This document shows, in pieces, positions 20,007 to 31,082 of a stretch of 64,000 nt of DNA; positions within the stretch are counted from its first letter, which is position 1; every line of letters begins with the position of its first letter. The position numbers and the translations under genes were made by a program. The notes below the pieces were generated by a model. It did no database searches. It was not told where the DNA came from and was given only the letters and a program-made list of their open reading frames with translations. Source of the DNA: Leishmania mexicana MHOM/GT/2001/U1103 (lineage: Eukaryota > Euglenozoa > Kinetoplastea > Trypanosomatida > Trypanosomatidae); assembly GCF_000234665.1 (NCBI RefSeq), contig NC_018338.1:536084-600083 (forward strand). The letters run 5' to 3'.

Positions 20007-20944
20007 GAGGGCGCCCACGCCCACCGTTAAGGGGTGTTACTTGTTTCCACCATACCTGCATCTCCTTTCTATTGATGTGCGCCTGCGCTCCATGCTTCCT
20101 TGCCTTTTCCACTTGCGGCCCCTACCAGAGTAAGCGCGCGCGTTTTCCGTCGTCCTCTTTTTCTCCCCCCCCCTCCTCCTCGCGTGTGGAAGCGAGGTTC
20201 ATGGGCAACGGCTCTTTCCCCTTTTTATTTCAGCCTCTTCACCCCCCCTCCTCCTCCCCTTCCCCTCCCCCACCCCCAGCGCTGATGTGTATGTGTATTT
20301 GTGGCACTCGGCTGTCTCAACGCCTTTCCACTTGTTCTCCTTTCGTTTCAATCCCCTCGATTCCCCCCTCACCCTTTCTTTCTCTCTCACCCCTTCTCTC
20401 CCTCCGTCGTTCGACTGCTGTTTTGTTTTCTCTGTTTTCATCTTTTCCTTAGCGCGTGGGCTCCTCTTGCGTTGCTCACCATACCTGTGTGCTCTTCCGA
20501 CTCTTCCTCCTCGGCTCTCCCTTACGAAGCGAGGACGATGGGGCGGCACGTGCGCGACGGATACGTGAGGTGCATCATCATGTCTGTGTGTCTGGCTGTG
20601 CTCATTTTCTCGAGTAAAGCGGAGTAACGCAAGAAGCACCGAGACAACACGGTGCGCAAAACATTTGTTGAATAGCTTTGGTGATGCATGCGCGCATTCA
20701 GTCGGGGGGAGTTACTCCCTCAAACGAAGGCAGTATCTGTCCTTTTTCCCCTCCTAATGCGTCTTCCTCTGCGGGTCGGAACAGGTGCGTGCGCACGTTT
20801 CCCGACACACCAACCTGCCCACCACGCATGCACACAGCGACCGCACGAAGGTTGTTCCTATCGCGGTAAGCCTCTGTTTTCTTGAGTCACTGAAATTAAA
20901 AGCGCGAGGGCGCATATACTGCTTTTCAAAGAACAAGCACAAGC

Positions 20945-21310
20945 TCATTGGGGTGCCTGCGAGGCGCACGGCACTCCACCGTGCCCGCCTTTCCGTCGTC
21001 GTCCGCCATGCTTTTCCCGGCGCCGGTTTTGCCACCCCCCGCGCCCCTTCCGGGTGGTGGGCTCCGGCGCGCCTCTCTGCTACTCTTCCTTCCCCTCGCT
21101 GTTTCGCCTCGGCTGGTCGCCAGCCCCGCTCCCCCGGTTCCGCCTGGGGCCCAGCTGCCCTCCGCCGCTTCCCAAAGGGGCTCCCCTTTCGGCCCCCACG
21201 GAGGGGCGCGGGGTTCCCCGGCCAGGGCCGAACGGCCTAGCGCAATGGGCACGATCCGTGGCGCGGGTGCGCGGGGGAAATATGCTATTTCAACGTTGCC
21301 ACTCTCGCGC
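20945..21310. other. Non-coding GC-rich block of unknown origin
   Basis: About 365 bases that are much richer in G and C than the surrounding spacer and lack its dinucleotide tracts. It contains runs such as GGGGCGCGGGGTTCCCC. It abuts the SIDER-like copy 2 and is absent from the other copies. Open frames through it look like composition artefacts. I do not recognise it as rRNA or any known RNA gene. Confidence 0.5.
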
Positions 21311-21821
21311 CATGCGGCATGAGCCCGGCTCCAAGCTACCCGGCCACCGGAGCAGCGCCCCTCCGCCTCCAGCTCCACCAAATCACCCGCACCCCCGCAG
21401 GTCGCCTCGCTGCCGCTCCCACGCAACGCCATCCACGACCTGGCCCTGTCACCACCACAAGTGGCTCAGCATTTGGAAGGGGATAGGGAGGGATGGCGGA
21501 CTGCTTGGCTTCCCCGCAGAGAGTGGAGGGGTTGCTGGGCTCTGAGGCGTACCACGCGCTGGGAGGCGTCCCCTGTGCCATCGGGGGTCCACACAAGGGG
21601 AAATTGAAAGGGAAAGAGACCGAAAAAGGGGGTCGGTGGATGCGATGGCATGGCAAGACGAAGCGGGTGTGGTAAGAGGAAGTGCGGACACATCCAACGG
21701 GTGGAGAGGGAAGATGGAAGACGGCGCAAGACGCAGGGCGTTGTCGGGATGCACACGTCAAAGCCCAGGAAACAAAGAACAGGTGTGTGCGATATGTGTG
21801 TCTGTGTGTGTGTGTGCACGC
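21311..21821 (+). mobile_element. SIDER-like short retroposon repeat, copy 2
   Basis: Starts with CATGCGGCATGAGCCCGGCT, the same start as the copy at 26767. In the 276 bases shared with that copy I see only two differences (A/C at about 21334 and A/C at about 21478). The remainder, up to a CA/GT tract, matches copy 1 at 15221-15695 in reverse complement. It lies in the convergent strand-switch region, 3' of both the kinase and the arginase. Confidence 0.7.
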
Positions 21822-24800
21822 GTAGAGGCGATGGTGAACCGCAGATATCAGAGACACCACCAGAAAAACGAGAGAGGAAAAAGGTTGTGGGTGCTTGGGG
21901 CATTGAGTGAAAGGTAGAGGCGAGTGGGGACCGAGGAGACTCGATGAGGGGTGCTCGACGATGCTCAGCTGTCGTGGTGCTTCTCTCAGACCCGTCACGC
22001 ACGCTCACCCGCACAGAATCCTACTCACCGCATTCCGCAGTGGAGGAGGGGGTCTGCAAACTTCAACATAAGGACGGACGAAGCTTCGCTGAGGGAAATA
22101 TTTGCTTTCTTGATTTTTCTCATGGGCATCTTAGTCCACTTTTCGCTTGGCTTGGCGCATGTCAAGACCGGTAACGACGAGACGCAGGTACGCCGATTCG
22201 TGTGCTTACACACACACGCCAAGGGAAAATGCATAAGCCTTGCAGACGCGCGCTTTCTGCGTTGACCATCTGAGGCACTCGCATACTCGTGCGTTTCCGA
22301 CGACGACATCATCACGGGAGAGAGGACGAGGAGGAGGGGCCGAAGGCAGTTGCATCCCTTGCCCCCCTCCTCCCCCTTCCCCTTTCTCACGTCCTCCGCC
22401 CCGCTTCACATCGTCATTGCTGCTGGTCCGTTGCATCATCCTCTGCGCACTCTCAACAAAAAAAAACATGCCTGTTTTTTAAAAATATTACTATTCCTTT
22501 GCTTCCGTCGGGTGGTGGTTGGACGCACGCACCCCCCCCTCATCAACGAACAGGTATTCGTAATGAAAAAACAAAACATATATACAGAGGGGGTGGGCGG
22601 GAGATGGAGAGAGAGGGCGGGAGACAGGCAGACGGTCAGGTGGGCTAGCACAGAGCTTCCCTTACAACGAAGAAAAAAAGAGAAGGCGTTAAGAAAGAGA
22701 GGGCGCGAAACACCGGGCCAGAGAACGACGCAAGAGAGAAACGGGGAAAAACAAAAAAGTTCGAATGCAAAACGTTAGAGAGGGAGGGAGGGAGGGAAGG
22801 TGTGTGTGTGTGGTAGTGGTGGTGGGGGATCCGCGCTTGCCCAGACGCGAGAGATTCCCCTCCCCCTGCCCGCCTAGGACAAGACACGAGTTGACGAAAC
22901 AGGCACCACTCCTCCCCATCCATCTTACCCCTTTTCTGCTGCTTCCTTCCTTTTGGCTTTTCAGTGGAGAAGTTATCGTCGTCAAGAGGCGCAAGCAAGC
23001 GAACCCCTCCTCCAAAAAAAAGAGAGAACCCCACTTTTATAGACACTTGCCACAACCACGCACGCCCATAGCGAGTGCGTGGGTGGATGCGGAAGTGCTT
23101 GATGGCGGTGAACGACGTCGGCGAGGACGCAGGGGGGGGGAAGTCGGGACTTGGTCGGAGGCTGAGGTTTGCACCAATTCGCTCACGTCGTGAGGGTGGA
23201 AAAAGTGCTTTCCTTGATCAATGCTTGACAGCTAATTAAAAACAACAACAGAGGAGGAAGGAAAAGAAGTCCCAGTGGAGCCCAAATCAGGCACACGCGC
23301 GCATGCGGGTACGGGTTCATAAAAAGCGAAGCGTCTGTGTGTGTGTGTCCCTTCTCGCGCCACCTCCTCAACCTCCCTTCCACCCCTACCCCTCCTCCCC
23401 CCTCCCTTCCTGGTTCTATGCGGTGCCGCCCGCAGCAAAGGGAGGAGGAGGAGGGGGGGGATCGAAACGGAAGAAATGGAGAATACTTCTTCCGCAGCTG
23501 CATGAGTAAGAGTCGTCGAGAGAGCCAGCGGCAAGTCGCGAGGGAGATGAGGGAAGAGAGGGGGGGGGGAGGGAGTGAAGAACTCCAATCAGGTGCACCG
23601 ATGCTGTACAGACGCAAGCGCGAAAAAGGAAGAGGCCAAAGACGTACATAGTTGCACATTCCCCGACACATATTCAGCTGCAAGAGCAACGGCAACACAG
23701 ACAGCAGCAATAATAGCAACAACAACAAACAAACAAAGCCCATGGAAGAACGGTGAAAAAAGAGATGAGATGTTCGGTGTGCTGCGTCGTGTTACCGTCG
23801 CGGTGGTGGGGATCGAGAAGCAAACGCGTAGGAGGCGACGAGAAGATGCTCCCTGCCACTGTGAGTGAGTGCTGAGGAAAAGCTGAAGATACGAGAGAGA
23901 GAGAGACGAAGGCACGCGGGTATATATCAAGCCGACAATATGATATTATTACCGAACAGCGACAAAGAAAGCTTTGCAAGAGGGCACTGCAACATCCGAA
24001 GAACACCCTCCCTCTCCTTGAAAAAAAAGGGCCATGGGCAAGTTTCTGCAATATGGGCACATGTCCCTAATCCGCCATCTGTTTTTCCCTTCTATGCCGT
24101 TTGCCTTGTGTGTTTATGTTCCCGCTACGGACCGTCTCTCTCTCTCCCTTCCATCGTTGCTGCCTGAACAGACACTCCCCCCACCGCGCATGCCGGTACA
24201 GGGCATGTACACTATAGCAGCACGCGTCTGTTTCTCTGACGGCCCCGCTTCTTCTCACCTCCACATCACCGCTTCCGATGACGTCTTCACGGCACTTCTC
24301 AAGCGAGGGGCGGGGGTGGGGTTTTTCCGTTACTGCTTTCGCTTTTATCTCCAGCTCTTGACTCCCATCCCTACCACTTGCTCGTTATACTTTTGTGTGT
24401 TCTGCTAGTTTTCCGTTTGCTGAGGTCGAGGTGTGAAAAAGGGAAGGGGAGGGAGACAGAAGACAACTAACGTAGAGCGAAAACATGAAAAGGACGACAA
24501 GAGAATCAACGGCTGATAAAACCCATCAAGGTAGCCATAACACCAACAACTAGAGATAGAGGAGAGAGGAACGGGCGGCTGATCTACGGAGCGCGAGAGT
24601 GAAGGAGAGCAAGAAACAACAGTGGTCGTGGTGGCGACCTCACACACCCTCCGTTCTCTCCTGTCCATGCCCCATCTCCCCTTCTTTCGTCTGACCTGCT
24701 GACCTCGTTTTCGGGTTGTTTTCCAGGCGGTGACTTACTTCCGCTAGCATGCGACACACATACACACACACACGCACGCAAGGAACGGGAAGGGATGCAG

Positions 24801-25339
24801 GCCTTTGGTAATGTTGATCACATCAGCCACTGCACATGACATGTCTCTCCTCATTCCCCTGATACGTTGCGTGTGTGCGTGTGCGCCTGACTCCGTGTTC
24901 CCACAGAGGCGCGTTTACACTCCCTGGACACGACTCCTCGACCAAATCGAGAGATGAACCGACATAGAAAGATGGAGGTAAGGGGGGGGGCATATACATA
25001 GATATAGATAGATATAAATATAGATCTGTGTGTGCGCAGAGGTGCACGCGAGCAATTTTTCAACGTCTTGGGGGGTGGTGGTGGGGGGGGGAGCACATGC
25101 ACATGTGCGTGTGTGTGTGTGCGGGGATGAGGGATTCGAAAACACGTAGAAGAGAGAACGGGAGAAGAGACCAAGGAAGAAAAGAAGCGATAAAAAATAA
25201 TTAATGGCGAACAAACAAAAGAAGAGGAGGAATCGTTGAAAAGCGAAGCGGAAGACAGGAACAGAAAAGGGAACGCACCAACGACAACCGGCGCTTTCCG
25301 TCCCAGACACACGCTTGAGGAGAGTGCGCACACACGCGT

Positions 25340-26329
25340 CTATAGCTTGGAGCTCGTATGCGGAGTGTAAAGAAGTGTCTCTCCCATCATGCAGCGTGCG
25401 ATGGCGCAGCCGACGGAGATGGTGTCGTTCACGTGCGATTCCGTAGCGGCGAGGAGCGGGTTGCACTCCACCACGTCCAGAGCGACAAGACGACCGCACT
25501 CGGCGATACGCTCGCACAAGAACAACGCCTCGCGGAAAGAGAGGCCGCCACGCACGGGAGTGCCCGTCGCCGGGACGTAGAGGGGGTCGATCGTGTCCAC
25601 GTCGTATGACACCATCACCGGCTCCGTACCCTTCGGCGAGACGGCTTCGATCGCCATGGACACCACCTTGTCTATGCCGTAGCGGTCCACGTGATGCATG
25701 CTGAAGGCGGCGATGTTCAGGTCGTGCAGGATCTTCTTCTCCTCGTCGTCCACAGCACGCAGACCAATGTAGGCAATCTTGTTCGGCTTCAGCACCTGCG
25801 GTACCCACGAAAAGCACTCGGGAATGTTCTCGCGATCAAGCCCCAACAGGATCGATAAGGGGCAGCCGTGCAAGTTGCCGGAGACCGTGCCAGACATAGT
25901 GTTGATGTCCGCGTGGGCGTCCACCCAAATCACCCCGGCATCCGGGTGCACGGACAACACACCGGCCACCGTGCCGAGGGCGATGGAGTGATCGCCACCG
26001 ATGGTGAGAGGAAAGCGACCCTGCTCGGCCACCCTGCGCACACACTTGTAGATCTTCTCCGTGCACTCCGCTGTCAGCCTCGGGCGCTTGACACGACCGA
26101 TCCTGTCGCCATTATCGCTCGCCTTGCGAGCCTCAACAACCTTGCCGTCGAACACCCTCTCGAGCCTTGTATCCCATCCAAGCTTCTCCATGTCCTGCTG
26201 CAGTCCCTGCTTGAGGAGGTAGTCAGGACCCAGCTCTACCCCACTGTGCGGTTGGCCGCCGGAGAAGGGGGCAAGCACAATGCTCATCTTCTTCTCCTTG
26301 TAGAACTTGTACTGCTGCACGTGCTCCAT
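25340..26329 (-). CDS. ARG: Arginase, glycosomal (329 aa)
   Basis: Arginase hydrolyses L-arginine to ornithine and urea, feeding polyamine and trypanothione synthesis. The start at 26329 gives [10 protein letters not shown], the N-terminus typical of Leishmania arginases, and 329 residues. The ureohydrolase motifs are all present: GGDHS (H114), DAHAD (D137, H139, D141) and SYDVDTIDP (D243, D245), which supply the six ligands of the two manganese ions. The C-terminus ends in SKL, a type 1 peroxisomal targeting signal, consistent with the known glycosomal location. It is the final gene of the minus-strand cluster. Near-identical direct repeats lie on both sides of it. Confidence 0.98.
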
Positions 26330-26466
26330 GATGAACGGGAGGGGGTGGGGGTTGGCTGCGGATATCGGTGGGGTGGGTGCCGGTGAGACTGGATGACAAA
26401 CGGCAGGCCTGCCTCCTTTTTTTGTTTTTCTTGGTTCGTATGCGGGGGTTGCGTTTTCCTGTTTCG

Positions 26467-26550
26467 CTTGAAAGCAAATTTCGGTTGAATGCAATGAATA
26501 ACGTGTGAGGGAAGGGAATAGAACAGAAGAGAAGGGAAGGGAGGAGCACT
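26467..26550 (-). promoter_or_regulatory. Candidate spliced-leader acceptor for arginase
   Basis: On the minus strand a pyrimidine tract (purine-rich at 26506-26550 on the plus strand) is followed by a first AG at 26467-26468. This would give a leader of about 138 bases before the arginase ATG. A second T-rich tract lies closer to the gene near 26418-26435. Confidence 0.45.
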
Positions 26551-26766
26551 ACGGTGCTTTACCTTGTCGTGTCGTTGCTTCAAGGGCCAAATTTTAATTC
26601 TCTGCGAGGAGGAGCAGGGCAGGATAACAGCGTTGGGGGGAGGGGGGGGAGGTGGGGAGACGTACACGTACACGTTATATGTATATGTGTGTGTGTGTAA
26701 AGTCATCGCGTACAAGTGGAGCAGATGAGACGGGAGAGACGTTTTTGTTCAACATGTCGACCTTGC

Positions 26767-27042
26767 CATGCGGCATGAGCCCGGCTCCACGCTACCCGGC
26801 CACCGGAGCAGCGCCCCTCCGCCTCCAGCTCCACCAAATCACCCGCACCCCCGCAGGTCGCCTCGCTGCCGCTCCCACGCAACGCCATCCACGACCTGGC
26901 CCTGTCACCACCACAAGTGGCTCAGCATTTGGCAGGGGATAGGGAGGGATGGCGGACTGCTTGGCTTCCCCGCAGAGAGTGGAGGGGTTGCTGGGCTCTG
27001 AGGCGTACCACGCGCTGGGAGGCGTCCCCTGTGCCATCGGGG
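26767..27042 (+). mobile_element. SIDER-like short retroposon repeat, copy 3 (truncated)
   Basis: Shares 276 bases with copy 2 at 21311 with only two differences seen, then stops abruptly after GTGCCATCGGGG, where copy 2 continues for about 235 more bases. Like the other elements in gene clusters here, it reads in the antisense direction on the plus strand, that is, in the same direction relative to transcription as copy 1. Confidence 0.7.
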
Positions 27043-27365
27043 TGGAGCTGAGCGAAGAAAGAGGGAGGGGGAGGGGGATGTGACTACGAGTGAAACATGC
27101 GGTGCGTGGCGTGCGACCGCAGGCTTCATCGACTCGGAGGGTGTTTTCTCTCACCACTTACGCAACACTAAAGGCGCAGGCATAAAAAGAAAATAATCGA
27201 CAACGATCTGTCACTGGCGCACTGCTGTTGTGGAGGAGGGAGACAAGCATGCGTACTGAAGGCCAACGTATCACCCCGAATTATCTCGCTGGGTAATGAA
27301 GGAGTCAGTCCACATGCTCGTGCACACACATAGAGGGATGGGGGGGGGATTAGCGGAGATACGGC

Positions 27366-28720
27366 TCAAGGCGAGACCGTTAGCGCCAGATACACCACAG
27401 GGCCGTTCACACCCGTGCTCGCCACCTCGGTGGCGTCATCTCCGGCCACCCCTGTAGCGAAGGCCGGAGGACACGATGGAATGTATCCAAGTCCATCGAG
27501 GAGGGTGATGGTGGTAAAGGGGGGCCACACCAGCACGGGCTGCGCCTCATCATACATGGTTGTGACGCACACGCCCAACCTGTTCCACGCGCTCATCGTA
27601 AAAAAAAAAACACCGAGCGAAAAGTAGCTTCGCATGTGCGGCCTGTCCGGTTGTGCAGCGAGTCACCGCCGCGTGTACAGTGCCCACGGCAGCCTCGTCA
27701 AGCTGACCGTATCGCAGTACCTCTGACTCAGCTTTGGTGATCACAACGTGGCATCCAATGGGGAAGCGAGCGTCCGCCTGCGGCGGCAGAAAGCCCTCTC
27801 GAACGTTGAGGGAGGTGAGGTAGTTCGTGTTCGACCGCTTCGTTGCCGGGTCACCGTAGCCGCCAACGCTTCAGCCTGACTGATACACGCTTTGTCACAG
27901 GACCGCGGTGAGTGTCTCGAAGGCGAAGACCCAACCCTTGCCGTCCGCTGGCGCTGCACAGCGCGGAAGTTTGCCGAATGCGGGCGGCGCTGCGGCGCTG
28001 CCGTGTCCAACGCCACCACCGACGCCGCCGCCCCATTTCTTCCAGCTGCCTTTAGCTTTCTATACAGCTCTGTCAGGTGCTGCATGACGAACAGGACGCC
28101 GTGTGCGTCGCACAAGGAGTGCGAGATGCGCACCACGAGAGGGCACCTCACAATGTGCTCGAGGGATCGGTTGTACGGGGCAGAGAGGGCATTTGCCCGC
28201 TGCCGGCAAGTTGAACAGTGACAGCACACATTGCACGCGCAGGGTGTTATCACAGGTGACCTCCAGGAAGAGAGCGCCACTGCCGAGGTGGCTGACCATG
28301 CACTCACCGTTGGGCAGCAGCACAAGCCAATCGGAGAGCTGAGGGTAGAAGCCGAGCAGGTGCGGCATGGCCTGCTGAAGCACATCTGCGCTCGAGACGC
28401 CACAGGAAGAGGTCGACGGTGTCTGCTGCCTTTCGGTGAAGCTTGGGTACTCGCAGACGTGCGCGATGGCGATGGGGAACCATGAGGGCTATGGGGGCTT
28501 TCATGGGCCGGAGGTGAAATGACTGTATGGGGAAGAGGCCTGCTGCGACGCGAGTGGTCGCTGCCACTGCATCATCTGCATCTGTGCGACAGTGCACCGG
28601 GGTGGCCCGCAGCGTGTGAACGCAGTCCTCTCTGATAGTGTCCCTTGTAGAAGTAGAGCACTGCGTCAATGGACACGAGCGCGCGCACACGTGCGTCTAT
28701 ACTCAGGAAGACTGGAATGC
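27366..28720 (-). pseudogene. Decayed HxxxD acyltransferase / condensation-domain-like gene
   Basis: Coherent protein pieces on the minus strand jump between all three frames, so the gene carries at least five frameshifts. In order they are: a piece with SIDAVLYFYKGHYQ (about 28650), one with RPMKAPIALMVPH, one with HLLGFYPQLSDWLVLLPNGE, one with VVRISHSLCDAHGVLF, one with TNYLTSLNVREGFLPP, and one with MSAWNRLGVCVTT and a C-terminal VVYLALTVSP. HSLCDAHG (about 28101-28121) matches the HxxxD catalytic motif of BAHD, wax-ester-synthase and condensation-domain acyltransferases. The family is inferred from this motif, so the substrate is unknown. Sequencing error could explain one or two frame changes but hardly five. 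Confidence 0.8.
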
Positions 28721-28877
28721 AAGAGGACGCGTAGTGAGAGAGAGGGACCGTGAAGAGGGGTGGGTGTGGGAAGGCTATCAATAACCGCGGTACAAGGTGT
28801 TCCCATTTCGCATGCCATTATGATGTGCGCACAAAAGAAGCGCGCCTGTGCGAGGGCGGTCTCTCCATCCGCATGAA

Positions 28878-28911
<34 letters not shown>

Positions 28912-30119
28912 GACACACGTGCGCGCGAAGAATCAATGCACAGATGAAAAGTGGATGGCGGCAGCAAGGAAAGGGAAAGAGCCGAAACGGATGGGCACCC
29001 ACGGGAGAGCGCATCGGCACTTACGTCGACAGCGACCGCTTGCCGCTCATCTCCCCCTTCTTCCAAAGGTCTTCACATGCACACATTCACCACCAAGGCG
29101 AGAGAGAAAGGATAAGGGGGAAGGGAAGACAGGAACACACCTCCGTGCTATTCACGCAGGCCCACCGTGCGCATTGTTTCGCTCTCTGCATAGGTGGTGC
29201 ATCGAGGCAGATGCGCTTGTTGTTGTCTTGGCTGCTGATGTCTCTAGAACCCTTGCGTGCGGAAGGCTGAGGCATGGGTGGGGTGGGGATGAGATGTGAT
29301 GTGAGGGGAAGGAGGGGGGGGGAGAGGGCGAGAGGCACGAAGCCTGGAGAGAGGCGAGAGACTAAACAACCAAAGAAAGAAGGGAGACGGACACGACAGC
29401 GTTTTCTTATTCTTCTTATTTTCTTTTTTTCGAACGACGTATGAGAAAGGACAGAGGATGGTGAGGAGAGCGTGGCGCAGGCGTGCATGAGGGACATGGT
29501 GATGGCGAGATGATAAACGGCCGTGTGCCGACATACCCCACAAATACACGCACACATTGACGAGGGGGGGGGGCAGCGCCAGCACTCGGAGAGAGATGTG
29601 GAGACAGACTGGGATCCGCAACCCCAACAAAGAAAGAGTATAGAAAAGCAACGGTGAACAAACAACGCAAGAAGCGGGTCTTGGATCGGCGATGAAGGCT
29701 GATCAGCAAACAACGAACAACAAGAGATTGATAGTGGTTACGGCCACCCAAGTTCTTCCGCCTTCCACTTTCTTCTACCTGACGAATTCTGCGAGATCGT
29801 CGTGCCAGTCGTGAATTGCCGTGCCCCGACCGAGAGTTGCAATGCGCAGCCGCGGCCGCATCAGAAAGGAAAAGCACCGGAGAGAGGGAGTGAGGAAGAT
29901 GGAGAGATGGCGATGCTATATATGCGTGGACGCGCGCCATGCTAGTGGATGGGCTTTCTCTCTCACCGAAAGTTCAAAAAACCGTCGACGTCCTCGAAGG
30001 TGACGGGGGTGGGGCAGGAAAGGGAAGGTGGAGGGAAGAGGGGCATGGCAGACGCGGGGACACGTGTGCCATCCACACCTTCCTTTACCTTACTGCCCAT
30101 CCGCTTTCGTGGCCGCGTG
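28721..30119 (-). other. Spacer between the pseudogene and the 281-residue gene
   Basis: No gene is supported. It holds a (GT) tract, purine-rich plus-strand sequence, a T-rich run near 29400-29430 and G runs near 29313 and 29565. It is probably the 3' untranslated region of the gene at 30120 followed by leader sequence of the decayed gene. Confidence 0.7.
28881..28909. repeat. (GT)n microsatellite
   Basis: Uninterrupted GT run of about 14 units. Confidence 0.9.
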
Positions 30120-30965
30120 TCATCCCACGGACGCGTTCTGCAAGACGTTCCACGGAAGAAGAAAGAGTTCGATCGTCGCCAACTCGAGCAGCGGCTCCGT
30201 TACAGCCGATGAAGCCCTTCGGTCGCGCGCCGATGCGTTCGCTTCTTCAGCGGCGCCGCTGCCGGAGCTCGTGACCTTGCGAAGCACCACTGTACACTGC
30301 GGTGGCACCGCGAAAACATCTGGCCTCAACTTCGTGGGGTAGTAGTTGTAGAAATCCACTGTGATCAGATCGTAGGCGACTTTCCACAACTGCAGGTGAC
30401 TCTCGTGCCCGGTGGAAAGGACGAGCTCATCGAACATGGGGTGGCCGAAAAAGCGCCAATTCGGCGGCTCATAGGAGGCCTCGGTGATCTTACTCGGCTC
30501 GAGGTCTGAACGCGCGCTTAGCTCTAGTCGCCACGGAATTGCCATTGATACCGCCGCGTCCGCGTCCGTCGTGTTCCGTACGTAGAAGCTCTGCTCCACC
30601 AACGGTGTTTGATCGTACCGTTCCATACCACTAAAGCGGGTCACCGGCACGCCGCGAACCACTGACTCGCGCGAGGACGCGGTGTAGCGCCGCGGCACGC
30701 AGAAGGGTGCGACCTTGTGTGGCAGATAGAAGACGTGGCAGCGCTGACGAGGGCCTTCGTCATTTCCGCCCTTGCCATCTCCTGCCTGCGCAGCGTCACC
30801 GCCACTTGGTGTGTCGAAGAAAAAAAAGCCGCGCAGGTGGCGGTTGTCTAAGAGGAAGGAGGTGCGCTGCCCACGGTGCACCTGATCCACACGAACAGCA
30901 TCAGCGGCCCTGTCCACGTACAGCTGCCCAATCTGCGTCATGGGCGGGATATTTTCCAGGGGCAT
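30120..30965 (-). CDS. Conserved-looking protein of unknown function (281 aa)
   Basis: The ATG at 30965 gives 281 residues and is preceded, in the same frame, by a TAG about 30 bases upstream. The sequence looks soluble and mixed alpha/beta: an N-terminal region with TQIGQLYVDRAADAV, an aromatic stretch LRGFFFFDTPSG, a Gly/Asp-rich insert, then a compact region with PPNWRFFGHPMFDEL and YDLITVDFYNYYP, and a Ser/Ala-rich tail. I recognise no motif. A small transmembrane frame lies just upstream at 31083-31217 and might be a separated N-terminus. Codon use and GC content are gene-like. Confidence 0.75.
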   Translation of the reverse strand: MPLENIPPMTQIGQLYVDRAADAVRVDQVHRGQRTSFLLDNRHLRGFFFFDTPSGGDAAQAGDGKGGNDEGPRQRCHVFYLPHKVAPFCVPRRYTASSRESVVRGVPVTRFSGMERYDQTPLVEQSFYVRNTTDADAAVSMAIPWRLELSARSDLEPSKITEASYEPPNWRFFGHPMFDELVLSTGHESHLQLWKVAYDLITVDFYNYYPTKLRPDVFAVPPQCTVVLRKVTSSGSGAAEEANASARDRRASSAVTEPLLELATIELFLLPWNVLQNASVG

Positions 30966-31082
30966 CGTGGTAGCGATCGCGACCGTGTAGCTCTATGCGA
31001 ACTCGACACCGCAAAACGGGTGGAGTGTGTGGTCTTGACGCCTATAGTCATCGCACTCGCTTCGTGAGCCTCTATTACCTCT

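Larger units (their letters stand above)
20007..25339. other. Convergent strand-switch region between kinase and arginase genes
   Basis: The last plus-strand gene ends at 20006 and the first minus-strand gene ends at 25340, so two polycistronic units converge here. In Leishmania such regions are transcription termination zones. No coding region is supported in 5.3 kb. The content is the pyrimidine-rich 3' flank of the kinase gene (20007-20900), a GC-rich block (20945-21310), a SIDER-like repeat (21311-21821), then alternating purine-rich and pyrimidine-rich simple sequence. The segment 24420-25339 is probably the 3' untranslated region of arginase and carries GATA-like repeats near 24990-25025. 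No tRNA or 5S RNA gene was recognised. Confidence 0.75.
26330..27365 (-). other. Spacer upstream of arginase with a SIDER-like repeat
   Basis: Contains the arginase leader, a G-rich run and a GT tract near 26635-26700, the SIDER-like repeat at 26767-27042, and the 3' flank of the pseudogene. No other gene is seen. Confidence 0.7.

Noticed and set aside
20926..21432. A 168-residue minus-strand frame through the GC-rich block
   Set aside because: Gly/Ala/Arg-rich composition without hydrophobic core; explained by high GC content and lack of stops.
22024..22390. Possible small gene on the minus strand after the SIDER-like copy 2
   Set aside because: Short, low-complexity frame with no motif, inside the termination zone where neither strand is expected to produce mature mRNA.
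20007..25339. Possible 5S or tRNA gene in the strand-switch region
   Set aside because: Scanning by eye for GGTTCGA-type B boxes and their complements found none with supporting stems.
28881..28909. GT tract as a CRISPR or tandem minisatellite
   Set aside because: A pure dinucleotide run; no spacer structure.
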